Source: Rhodococcus maanshanensis NBRC 100610 (GTDB taxonomy: Bacteria; Actinomycetota; Actinomycetes; Mycobacteriales; Mycobacteriaceae). From it: 64,000 bases of DNA. The position numbers and the translations under genes are program-made. Within the stretch, counting starts at the first letter, position 1, and each line of letters starts with the position of its first letter. Of this stretch, positions 33,690 to 41,501 are shown in pieces. The DNA lies in the NCBI RefSeq assembly GCF_001894865.1, contig NZ_BCXA01000032.1:43516-107515 (forward strand), written 5' to 3'. Below the pieces are notes generated by a model. The model was not told where the DNA came from and made no database searches. It worked only from the letters and a program-made list of their open reading frames with translations.

Positions 33690-33884
33690 GTCGGCCCGCT
33701 CGCCCGGATGGTGGCCGCGCGGCCCTGTTGACGCATCCGGTCAGGGTACCGATCTCGGGTGGGCGGAAGGATGAGCCGCTCCCGCGGCCAAGGCGCGTGC
33801 GCGAGCGCCGCCTGGAACGGCTCGGTGCTCGATGACGATGTACCCGGTGACCGGGTGACGTTGACGACGAAGGACGACCGCACT

Positions 33885-34508
33885 GTGGGCGTAGCCAAAC
33901 GAGTCGGGGCGAGTTCGGCGGGCCTGGTCCTCTCGGCGTTGGTCTTGTCCACCGCGTGTGGAGCGCCGGACGTGGACCACCCTGTCGGGGAGGCCCGGTG
34001 TCAGCAGTTCGAGTCGTTCGCCGGGCAGCTCCACGTCGGAGATCCGTCGTCGGGCCTGCCCACCGTGCCGGGGTTGGTGCCAGTTCAACCAGGAGACCAG
34101 CCGCTGCCCCCGCCGGTTCTACCGACTCTGGATTCGATAGAGATCGACCGGACCCCGGATGGCGACACCGTGGTTTTCGGTCTCGGCGGCGACGGATCCA
34201 TAGGGTGGACCGCCCGCTTCGTGCAGATGCCTCTCCTGCACGGCACGGATGACCCCGTGCCGATTTCGGGTGCGTGCGTCCTGCAGGTCGACCTGACCGG
34301 AGTGGACTCGAACATCGCCTCGTTGCGGCGCGAGGTGCCGATGCGGCTGTCGACCGAGGGCGAGGCGTCTTCCGTGGTCGAGGTCCTGGGTTACCCGAGT
34401 AGCTCCGGTCTGGTGCAGTCCTTCGTGGGAACCCGAAGCGGTACACCGACGGTGTCGGTCGAATCATCGATCGACCGTCCCGCGATCGCCGTCGCAATTT
34501 CGCACTGA
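33885..34508 (+). CDS. AMIN-like domain lipoprotein
   Basis: The GTG at 33885 with an upstream GAAGGAC gives 207 residues and a proper signal peptide ending in the lipobox LSTAC. The mature protein has GDTVVFGLGGDGSIGWTARF, then DPVPISGACVLQVDLTGVD, and ends SSVVEVLGYPSSSGLVQSFV and AIAVAISH, the strand pattern of the AMIN-like domain found in actinobacterial lipoproteins. It may bind envelope glycans. Start choice is based on the lipobox distance. Confidence 0.75.
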   Translation: MGVAKRVGASSAGLVLSALVLSTACGAPDVDHPVGEARCQQFESFAGQLHVGDPSSGLPTVPGLVPVQPGDQPLPPPVLPTLDSIEIDRTPDGDTVVFGLGGDGSIGWTARFVQMPLLHGTDDPVPISGACVLQVDLTGVDSNIASLRREVPMRLSTEGEASSVVEVLGYPSSSGLVQSFVGTRSGTPTVSVESSIDRPAIAVAISH

Positions 34509-34929
34509 GGAACATCGCCGGCATCGCGTGCAGCCTCGGACAACGGCAGGCTTGTGGCCGAACGCAGCCCGAGCGTTGCCTCTGTGTGGCTTTTTTGTGG
34601 CTTCTTGTGCTTCAATTGTCGCGCGCACACGATGCGGAACGCACCGACGCCACCGCTGGGGCGCGTGCTCGGTTGGGGAGACCCGGGTGCGCGAGTGGTC
34701 AGCGCCGACGTCGGGGAAGTTTTTGCAGCGGTGGCGGGGAACAGGGGGGTGTGTCCCCGCCACCGACCCGATTGCCCACAGGGGGGGGAGGGGCAATCGG
34801 GCTTGCTGGACACACAAGGTGTCTGCTGAGAATGTACATGGCGTGGAACTGGCTGTCACCGCGGGGGGTAGTCGGCCGTCCAGTTAGCCTCCGAGGTGGT
34901 GTGTGGGACCCGTTCGATAGGGTCGGCCG
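34509..34929. other. Intergenic region before ImmA/IrrE operon
   Basis: No gene is supported in these 421 bases. A strong stem (see 34767-34801) and G-rich runs (GGGGGGGGAGGGG) are the main features. The stretch probably holds the promoter and leader of the ImmA operon. Confidence 0.45.
34767..34801. promoter_or_regulatory. Perfect 11-base stem with G-rich loop
   Basis: CCCGATTGCCC (34767-34777) pairs with GGGCAATCGGG (34791-34801) around a 13-base loop made largely of G. It is about 130 bases before the ImmA start. It could be an operator, a leader hairpin or a terminator; no T-run follows. Confidence 0.5.
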
Positions 34930-35454
34930 GTGGCCCGATCACTGGAAGTGGCGCGCAAGCGGGTGGACGCGTTCATGGATGCGCTGCCCATCGAGCGGCC
35001 CTGGTCCTTCGACGATTTCATCGGCTGGATGGAGGCCGAACGCGGGCGACCGATCCGGTTGGAGCCGGTCGAGGCTGCGGTGATCAGCGGCGCCCCCTGC
35101 GGGCTGTGGATCGGTCGCGAACACGACGACGTCGTGATGTACGCCGCCGGCGCCTCCGTCTACCTGCGCAGGCACATCATCTACCACGAACTGGCCCACA
35201 TCCTTCGCGGCGATTCCGGGCTCAACGTCGACCTGACGGCGCTGCAGAAACTGGCCCCAGACGTGCGGCCCGAGACGGTGCGCTCGCTACTCGGCCGGGC
35301 CGCCTACGACGACGAGGTGGAGCAGGAGGCCGAGCTCCTCGCGACGCGGCTGTTCCTGGCCGACTCTGGCGCGGTGAGCGCGCGATCCGGGGCCGGTGCC
35401 AAGCAGTCGGTGCGGGTGTCGCGGCTGAACAACGTTGTCTGGAGCCGAAGCTGA
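34930..35454 (+). CDS. ImmA/IrrE metallo-endopeptidase
   Basis: A 174-residue protein from GTG 34930. The zinc motif HELAH is at residues 86-90 in RRHIIYHELAHILRG, with the third ligand in EVEQEAELLATRL near residue 131-133. ImmA/IrrE proteases cleave or relieve XRE-type repressors. No XRE domain is fused here, but an XRE gene lies about 3.7 kb away on the other strand. The next gene is its usual partner MAB_1171c, 8 bases on. Confidence 0.9.
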   Translation: MARSLEVARKRVDAFMDALPIERPWSFDDFIGWMEAERGRPIRLEPVEAAVISGAPCGLWIGREHDDVVMYAAGASVYLRRHIIYHELAHILRGDSGLNVDLTALQKLAPDVRPETVRSLLGRAAYDDEVEQEAELLATRLFLADSGAVSARSGAGAKQSVRVSRLNNVVWSRS

Positions 35455-35462
35455 CCTCCACC

Positions 35463-36668
35463 ATGCCCGCGGCGATCATGTGGCCGCTGCTGATCGGCAT
35501 CTGGGTGATCACGCTGATCCGGTTGGCCGTGATGCGGGAGGCGCCGGCGCAGCGCCGGATCAACATGGTCCTGCTCTTCTGGGCGGTGCCGGCGACCCTG
35601 CGGGCGCCAGCGGTGCAGTCCGCCCTCGCGCCGTATCTCACCGACGTCGCGATCATCCGGCCGTTGACGCACCTCTGCGTGATGCTCGCGGGCGCCGCCA
35701 TCCTCGGCCTCGCCGCGGCGCTCACCGAGGGTGCGGACGAGCCGTCCTGGCGTCAGCCGGCGGTGTACGCGTTCACGCTCGCGCTGGGTGTCTCGCTGCT
35801 GATGCTGAGCCAGAAGTCCCGTGATGCCGGCCTCACGATCGAGGCGGCGGGCGGCTGGCAGTGCGCGGTCTACTTCGTCTTGTACTCGATGCCGATCGTC
35901 GTCGCGGTGTGCGTGGCCCTGGTGATCTGTTACGAGTTCCTGCGGTCCGGGCCCGGTCGGCTCGAGTGGGTGATGGCCGTGATCGTGGGCGTGATGTGTC
36001 TGTTCTCCCTGGTGGACAACCTCACCAGACCGGTCGCGGCCTTCTTCTCGGCAGCCCACGTGGACAACGCGTTGACGCGGTGGCGGGCCGGATCCAATGA
36101 CGTCCTCTTCCTCCCCGAGGTGGCGCTGATCGCGGTGGTCAGCTTCGTCCCCGTCGTCGCGATGTGGATGCGCCGACGGGAACTGCGTCAGCTCGAATCG
36201 ATGTGGTCGACGCTGACGGCCGCGGTGCCCCAGGTCGTCCTGCCCGCCGCTGGGTTCGAGGAGCGCCTGCATCGCACGGTCGTCGAGATCTGGGACGCCA
36301 CGATGCAACTGGAGCCGTACACCTCGGCCGCGGTCGACGCGGATCTGGAGAGCGAACTGGACCGGCGCGGGCTCCACGGCGACACCAGGTCCGCGGTCCG
36401 CCGCTCGGTCCAGCTGCTGCGCGCCTGCGAGCGGAAACGGACCGGGCGTGGCCCGCTGGATGCTGCGGCCGCGGGGGTGGCGGACGCCCCGCACGACGAC
36501 CTCACCGACGAGACGCGCGCGCTGCTGCGGCTGGCCCGCAGCTGGCGGCTCGCCGCGACCATCGCGCATACCGAACCGAGCGAGGCCCGAGACCTTCGCC
36601 GCACCGACACCCGAGAGAGGAGCGCGGTCCCCGGCCCACCAGTGGTGAGTGCGGGTTCTGCCATCTGA
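35463..36668 (+). CDS. MAB_1171c-family integral membrane protein
   Basis: From ATG 35463, 401 residues. Seven or so helices occupy residues 1-235 (MWPLLIGIWVITLIRLAVM, VAVCVALVICYEFL, MAVIVGVMCLFSLVDNLTRP), followed by a soluble part with RRRELRQLESMWSTLTAAVP and VVEIWDATMQLEPY. This matches the actinobacterial MAB_1171c group usually encoded next to ImmA/IrrE. The pair probably forms a membrane sensor-protease module. The stop overlaps the P450 start by one base. Confidence 0.8.
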   Translation: MPAAIMWPLLIGIWVITLIRLAVMREAPAQRRINMVLLFWAVPATLRAPAVQSALAPYLTDVAIIRPLTHLCVMLAGAAILGLAAALTEGADEPSWRQPAVYAFTLALGVSLLMLSQKSRDAGLTIEAAGGWQCAVYFVLYSMPIVVAVCVALVICYEFLRSGPGRLEWVMAVIVGVMCLFSLVDNLTRPVAAFFSAAHVDNALTRWRAGSNDVLFLPEVALIAVVSFVPVVAMWMRRRELRQLESMWSTLTAAVPQVVLPAAGFEERLHRTVVEIWDATMQLEPYTSAAVDADLESELDRRGLHGDTRSAVRRSVQLLRACERKRTGRGPLDAAAAGVADAPHDDLTDETRALLRLARSWRLAATIAHTEPSEARDLRRTDTRERSAVPGPPVVSAGSAI

Positions 36669-38065
36669 TGGAGACACGACCGATCCCGCACCCACCGCGC
36701 CGCGTCCCCCTGCTGGGCGACATCCTCGGGATGGACCGCAGCGCCCCCAGCCAGCGCACGCTGTGGCAGCACCAGCGGCTCGGCCCGATCTATCAGCGCG
36801 TCATCGTCGGCACCAAGCTCACGTTCGTGACCGGTTCGGAGCTGGTCGAGGAGATCAACGACGAGAAGCGGTTCCGCAAGCACGTCGGCCGGCCGCTGGA
36901 GAAGCTGCGGACCATCGTCGCCGACGGCCTGTTCACCGCGTTCCACCACGAGCCGAACTGGTCCAAGGCGCACAACATCCTGATGCCGGGATTCACCCGG
37001 GAGGCGATGCGCGGCTACCACCAGACGATGCTGGAGACCACCCGCGAGCTGATCGTTCGGTGGGACGAGCACGCCACCGCGGAGTTCGTCGACGTGCCCG
37101 CGGAGATGAGCAAGCTGACGCTCGAGATGATCGGACGCGCCGGGTTCGGGTACAGCTTCGACTCGTTCGGCCGCGCGCACGGCGGTCAGGAGGACCCGTT
37201 CGTCGGGGCGATGCTGCGGGCGTTGCGGCATGCGGAACAGACCGCGATCCCGATCCCGTTCCGCGGGCTGTTCGCGGGCAAGGCCGAGCGGCAGAACGAC
37301 GCCGACATCGCCTACGTGGCAGGCGTAGTCGACGAGGTGATCGCCGAGCGGCGCGCGAGCCCCGACGAGACCCGTCGCCCCGACCTGCTGGACCTGATGT
37401 TGGACTCGGCCGACCCCGAGACGGGCGAGCGGCTCGACGAGGTGAACATCCGCAACCAGGTGCTGACCTTCCTGGTCGCGGGGCACGAGACCTCGGCCAA
37501 CGCGTTGGCGTTCGCGTTGCACTTCCTGGCGCAGAACCCGGAGATCGCGGCAAGGGCGCGGGCCGAGGTGGAGTCGCTGTGGCCGGGCACCGATCGGCCG
37601 GAGGTCTCCTTCGAGCAGGTCGCGAAGCTGCGCTATGTGCGCCGGGTGGTGGACGAGTCGATGCGCCTGTGGCCGACCGCCCCCGGCTACTTCCGGGAGG
37701 CCGTCGCCGACACCACGATCGGTGACGGATACGGGTTCGCGGAGAACGACTGGGCCTTCGTGCTGGTGCTCGGCCTGCACCGCGATCCGGTCTGGGGACC
37801 CGACGTCGAGACCTTCGACCCGGACCGGTTCCTGCCGGAGAACGTGCGGGCCCGCCCCGGCCACGTCTACAAGCCCTTCGGCACAGGGCTGCGGGCGTGC
37901 ATCGGCCGCCAGTTCGCGCTGCACGAGATGGTGCTGGCGTTGGCGTTGCTCGTGCACCGCTACGACCTCGAGCCGGAGCCCGGCTACGAGCTCAGGGTCA
38001 AGGAGCAGCTCACCCTCAAGCCGGAGGGGCTCCGGCTGCGGGTGCGCAGGCGGGTCAGTCCGTGA
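36668..38065 (+). CDS. Cytochrome P450 (CYP102-haem-domain-like)
   Basis: A 465-residue stand-alone P450 from ATG 36668. All key motifs are present: I-helix AGHETS (271-276), ExxR as ESMR (330-333), FDPDRFLPEN and the haem loop FGTGLRACIG with Cys411. The PIPHPPRRVPLLGDIL start and YKPFGTGLRACIGRQFALHE segment resemble the haem domain of CYP102 fatty-acid hydroxylases, but without the fused reductase. It is translationally coupled to the MAB_1171c gene, so the membrane module may control or use it. Confidence 0.92.
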   Translation: METRPIPHPPRRVPLLGDILGMDRSAPSQRTLWQHQRLGPIYQRVIVGTKLTFVTGSELVEEINDEKRFRKHVGRPLEKLRTIVADGLFTAFHHEPNWSKAHNILMPGFTREAMRGYHQTMLETTRELIVRWDEHATAEFVDVPAEMSKLTLEMIGRAGFGYSFDSFGRAHGGQEDPFVGAMLRALRHAEQTAIPIPFRGLFAGKAERQNDADIAYVAGVVDEVIAERRASPDETRRPDLLDLMLDSADPETGERLDEVNIRNQVLTFLVAGHETSANALAFALHFLAQNPEIAARARAEVESLWPGTDRPEVSFEQVAKLRYVRRVVDESMRLWPTAPGYFREAVADTTIGDGYGFAENDWAFVLVLGLHRDPVWGPDVETFDPDRFLPENVRARPGHVYKPFGTGLRACIGRQFALHEMVLALALLVHRYDLEPEPGYELRVKEQLTLKPEGLRLRVRRRVSP

Positions 38066-38498
38066 CATCCCCCGTCGCTCCGCCGAGCCGCGCCAGCAAC
38101 CCGATCAGTTCCTCCATCGCCTGACGGGGCAGCGTCCCACCTGCCGGGTCGGGATCGGTGAGTGAGCGCATCGACAGGCTCCTCACCCCGGCGTCGCGGG
38201 CGCTGATGCAGAGCCGGACCTGAGTGTCGACGTATCCGTAGTCGGTGCAGGACAGGTATGCCCGCGCGACCTCGAAATGGTCGGCGACGGCATCGCGGAG
38301 GTCGAGGGGCGGATCGGCGAGGCTGCCGTCGCGGAGGGACTCGACCACCCGCGGCTCGATGGGTCGCCGGAGTCGTTCGCCCAGCGCCAGCGCGACCTCC
38401 TCGTTCGTCTGCTCGGGGTCGCCGCGCCGGTGCCCCCACTCGAACAGCCGGTTGACCCGGGTGGACAGGGGAATCGGCCGTTCGTCCGCGCGGGTCAT
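38055..38498 (-). CDS. EspR-like nucleoid/ESX regulator
   Basis: The ATG at 38498 overlaps the XRE gene stop (ATGA). The 147-residue protein aligns in plan with EspR: LSTRVNRLFEWGHRRGDPEQ at the start, helix-turn-helix, PLDLRDAVADHFEVARAYLS, then DTQVRLCISARDAGVRSLSM, and a short C-terminal dimerisation helix. EspR binds many loci and activates ESX-1 genes in mycobacteria. Here the tail overlaps the P450 end by 11 bases. Confidence 0.8.
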   Translation of the reverse strand: MTRADERPIPLSTRVNRLFEWGHRRGDPEQTNEEVALALGERLRRPIEPRVVESLRDGSLADPPLDLRDAVADHFEVARAYLSCTDYGYVDTQVRLCISARDAGVRSLSMRSLTDPDPAGGTLPRQAMEELIGLLARLGGATGDVTD

Positions 38499-39175
38499 GC
38501 GTCTGCTCCTCGTCGTGCCTGCCACCGTCGTCGGAACCTCGACTCGAGGGCGGCGCCCGCATCGATCGGCCGACCCGCCAGCCAGCGGCGGTAGAGCCGT
38601 TCCTCGGCGTCGGCCGGGTCGTCGCCGACCGGTTCGTCGAGATGGTGGCCGAAGGCGAACTCGATCAGGGCGGGGACCGGGACTCCCGGGCCGCCGTTGC
38701 GTTCGAGCAGGTCGGTGACGTACACGCCGATGATCCGGGAGATGGCCGCGTTGAGCGCGTCGGTGGCCCTGTCGAACTCCTCCTCGGTGACGTCGGCCCA
38801 CCTGCCGCGGAACGAGTTGAGGGTGGCGTGCGGGGTCAGCAGGTCGGCGATCATCTCGACCGGCACCGCGACGGAGTCGGGCCCGAACTCGGTGGCGTCG
38901 CGCGGCCTGACGGAGGCGCGGTCGGGCTCGGCCTCGAGCGGGGTGGGGACGCCACCCAGCAGGGTGCGAGCCGCGCTGCCTTCGGCCCAGTTCAGACCGA
39001 TGTCGAGGCGGCGGAGGGTGCGCTGGCTCGGCTCCGGGCCGGTGCCGTTCTCGGCCCGTGTCTGTGCTGCATCGGACGGACCACCCGCGGCGCGGACCTC
39101 GTCCTGGGTCAGATTCAGGGCTCGGCGGCGTTCGGTGACGAATCTGCCGAAGCGCGCTCTGCTCTCGGAGACCAT
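38495..39175 (-). CDS. XRE-type regulator
   Basis: A 226-residue protein with an N-terminal helix-turn-helix (FVTERRRALNLTQDEVRAAG, then DAAQTRAENGTGPEPSQRTL) and a C-terminal alpha domain that includes ALNAAISRIIGVYVTDLLER. It leads an operon with the EspR-like gene. A 27-bp dyad 12 bases before its ATG is the probable autoregulatory operator. It could be the target of the ImmA-type protease nearby. Confidence 0.85.
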   Translation of the reverse strand: MVSESRARFGRFVTERRRALNLTQDEVRAAGGPSDAAQTRAENGTGPEPSQRTLRRLDIGLNWAEGSAARTLLGGVPTPLEAEPDRASVRPRDATEFGPDSVAVPVEMIADLLTPHATLNSFRGRWADVTEEEFDRATDALNAAISRIIGVYVTDLLERNGGPGVPVPALIEFAFGHHLDEPVGDDPADAEERLYRRWLAGRPIDAGAALESRFRRRWQARRGADA

Positions 39176-39186
39176 GGGTTCACCAT

Positions 39187-39213
39187 ATGTTGGCTAGGTC
39201 ACCTAACCAACAT
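39187..39213. promoter_or_regulatory. 27-bp operator-like dyad
   Basis: ATGTTGG and CCAACAT flank TAGGT-C-ACCTA; only one position pair of the whole dyad fails to match. It begins 12 bases before the XRE start, where a bound repressor would block the ribosome site and promoter. The neighbouring bases include a second weaker ATAGG/CCTAT pair. Confidence 0.75.
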
Positions 39214-39262
39214 CGAGGCCATAGGTTTGTCGCCTATTTGTGGCTTTTGGTGGTGTCCGGGT

Positions 39263-39892
39263 TCAGAAGCTCTCGCGGTGCACGGCCTCGGAGAGCGGTC
39301 GGCCGTCCCGCCAGCCGAAGCGCACCAGGTCGGGCGTCTCCTGGAACTCCGACACCGGGCCAACGCACAGCCAGGCGATGGGCCGCACCGGGGACGGGAT
39401 CCGCACCAGATCGGTGAGGTAGTCCTCCTCGTAGAACGAGACCCAGCCGACGCCGATGCCCTCCGCGACCGCGGCCAGCCAGATGTTCTGGATCGCGAGC
39501 ACCGCGGAGAACACACCGGTGTCCTCGACGGTGTGCCTGCCGAGCACGTTGGCGCCGCCGCGGCTGGCGTCGTAGGTCACCACCACGCCCGTGCCGGACT
39601 CCTGGATGCCCTCGATCTTGATCGGGTCGAAGGTGGAGCGGCGCTCCGGCGGCAGCGAGTCGGCGAAGTTCCGCCTGCAGCCCGCGACGTGCTCGGCGAA
39701 GGTGTCGAGCGTCTCCGGCTTCTGCACGACGACGAAGTCCCACGGCTGGGTGTTGCCGACGCTGGGCGCGCAGTGCCCGGCCTGCAGGATCCGGGTCAGT
39801 TGCTCCTCGGAGATCCGCTCGCCCGTGAACTCGGCGCGGACGTCGCGGCGCATCCGGATGGCGTCATAGACCGAGAGCGGTTCGCCGGTCAT
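39263..39892 (-). CDS. bluB: 5,6-dimethylbenzimidazole synthase
   Basis: The ATG at 39892 gives 209 residues. SVYDAIRMRRDVRAEFTGER, QAGHCAPSVGNTQPWDFVVV and GVGWVSFYEEDYL are diagnostic of BluB, the nitroreductase-fold enzyme that cannibalises reduced FMN to make the lower ligand of vitamin B12. The IKIEGIQESGTGVVVTYD segment is also typical. A longer start at 39994 adds residues foreign to the family. M. tuberculosis has the counterpart Rv0306. Confidence 0.93.
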   Translation of the reverse strand: MTGEPLSVYDAIRMRRDVRAEFTGERISEEQLTRILQAGHCAPSVGNTQPWDFVVVQKPETLDTFAEHVAGCRRNFADSLPPERRSTFDPIKIEGIQESGTGVVVTYDASRGGANVLGRHTVEDTGVFSAVLAIQNIWLAAVAEGIGVGWVSFYEEDYLTDLVRIPSPVRPIAWLCVGPVSEFQETPDLVRFGWRDGRPLSEAVHRESF

Positions 39893-39985
39893 GCGGTCGG
39901 TCCTGCTGAGGCAATCCGAGGTGCGTGCACCCCAGCCACGGTAGTCGATCGGGACAGCTGTCCGCCGGTGCGAACGCTTGACGAG

Positions 39986-40061
39986 CTCACACACCCGTTG
40001 CCGGGATCACACACGTTCTGGGCGCCGAACGAGTGTGTGATCGCGCCAATAGGTGTGTGAC
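39986..40061. terminator. Nested inverted repeats between bluB and alaT
   Basis: Outer arms CTCACACACC (39986-39995) and GGTGTGTGAC (40052-40061), and inner arms GATCACACACGTTC (40005-40018) and GAACGAGTGTGTGATC (40027-40042), can form one long cruciform-like stem. It sits just upstream of bluB and downstream of alaT, both on the minus strand, so it may end alaT transcripts. Confidence 0.55.
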
Positions 40062-40077
40062 GCCGGTAACGCTTCGC

Positions 40078-41334
40078 CTACTGGCTGTAGCCCGCCAGGA
40101 AGTTGCCGAACCGCTCGATCGCGACCGCCAGGTCACGAGCCCACGGGAGCGTCACGATCCGCAGGTGGTCGTGGTTGGGCCAGTTGAACCCCGTGCCCTG
40201 GACGACCAGGATCTTCTCCTGCAGCAGCAGGTCCAGGACCAGCTTGGCGTCGTCGTGGATCTCGTAGACGTTGGGGTCGAGCCGCGGGAAGGCGTACAGC
40301 GCGCCCTTCGGCCGCACACAGGTGACGCCAGGGATCATGTTCAACCGCTCCCAGGCGACGTCGCGCTGCTCGAGCAGCCGGCCGCCGGGCAGGATCAGTT
40401 CCTCGATGCTCTGGTGTCCACCGAGCGCCACCTGGATGGCGTGCTGCGCGGGCACGTTCGGGCACAGCCGCATGGAGGCGAGCAGGTCGATGCCCTCCAG
40501 GAAGCTCGCCGCGTGGTCCTTCGGGCCGGTGATGGCCAACCAGCCCGAGCGGTACCCGGCCACCCGGTAGGCCTTGGACAGGCCGTTGAAGGTCAGGCAG
40601 AGCAGGTCGGGGGCGAGGGTGGCCAGCGAGATGTGCTTGGCGTCGTCGTAGAGGATCTTGTCGTAGATCTCGTCGGCGAGCAGCAGCAGCTGGTGCTTGC
40701 GGGCCAGCGCGACGATCTGGCTCAACACCTCGGCCGTGTAGACCGCGCCGGTCGGGTTGTTCGGGTTGATCACCACGATCGCCTTGGTGCGCGGGGTGAT
40801 CTTCGACTCGATGTCGGCGATGTCCGGGTTCCAGCCGTCGGACTCGTCGCACAGGTAGTGCACAGGGGTGCCGCCGGCGAGGCTGGTCGTCGCGGTCCAG
40901 AGCGGGTAGTCGGGCGCCGGGATCAGCACCTCGTCGCCGTTGTCGAGCAGCGCCTGCATCGTCATAGTGATCAGCTCGGAGACGCCGTTGCCGAGGTAGA
41001 CGTCGTCGACGTCGAGGTCGGGGAAGCCCGGGACCAGCTCGTAGCGGGTGACGATCGCGCGGCGGGCGGACAGGATGCCCTTGGAGTCGGAGTAGCCCTG
41101 CGCGGTGGGCAGCGCGGCGATCATGTCGCGCATGATCACGTCGGGTGCCTCGAACCCGAACGGGGCAGGGTTGCCGATGTTCAGCTTGAGGATGCGGTGG
41201 CCCTCGGCCTCGAGCCGGGCGGCGTGCGCGTGTACCGGTCCACGGATCTCATACAGCACGTTCTGCAGCTTCGCGGACTGGTTGAGCACGCGCGGCTGGA
41301 TGTGGGTGTGGTGGGAGGGCTCCGAGACGGTCAC
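40078..41334 (-). CDS. alaT: Alanine/aspartate aminotransferase (AlaT/AspC type)
   Basis: The GTG at 41334 gives 418 residues. Class I fold signs: LKLNIGNPAPFGFEAPDV, LGNGVSELITMTMQAL, PAPDYPLWTA, VVINPNNPTGAVY, and the PLP lysine in FNGLSKAYRVAGYRSGW; the C-terminal HLRIVTLPW supplies the carboxylate-binding arginine. These match AlaT and mycobacterial AspC (Rv0337c), which make alanine from pyruvate and glutamate. In M. tuberculosis it also neighbours the iron-sulfur reductase gene, here 5 kb away. Confidence 0.93.
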   Translation of the reverse strand: MTVSEPSHHTHIQPRVLNQSAKLQNVLYEIRGPVHAHAARLEAEGHRILKLNIGNPAPFGFEAPDVIMRDMIAALPTAQGYSDSKGILSARRAIVTRYELVPGFPDLDVDDVYLGNGVSELITMTMQALLDNGDEVLIPAPDYPLWTATTSLAGGTPVHYLCDESDGWNPDIADIESKITPRTKAIVVINPNNPTGAVYTAEVLSQIVALARKHQLLLLADEIYDKILYDDAKHISLATLAPDLLCLTFNGLSKAYRVAGYRSGWLAITGPKDHAASFLEGIDLLASMRLCPNVPAQHAIQVALGGHQSIEELILPGGRLLEQRDVAWERLNMIPGVTCVRPKGALYAFPRLDPNVYEIHDDAKLVLDLLLQEKILVVQGTGFNWPNHDHLRIVTLPWARDLAVAIERFGNFLAGYSQ

Positions 41335-41501
41335 CGGTCCATGGTGCCACCCCGGTTCAAGCGGATTTCTCGCACTACCCCGCATGTGGCCCAGGTAACG
41401 GGCTGATCGGATGCGGTCCGCACCACGAAATCGTTGTTCGGCGGCGCCAGGGGGGAGGACCCTGAAAGACGGAACGAACTCCGCACGGAAGTGGCCTTCC
41501 C

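Noticed and set aside
32257..34524. 755-codon minus-strand frame across YibE/F and the lipoprotein
   Set aside because: Another frame of the YibE/F gene with no domain; the real genes explain the region.
34528..34887. 119-codon frame before the ImmA gene
   Set aside because: Low-complexity Arg/Cys-rich translation, no ribosome site, and it spans a hairpin.
39893..40077. Cobalamin riboswitch upstream of bluB
   Set aside because: The hairpins are simple CACACAC arms; no B12-box-like conserved core is visible.
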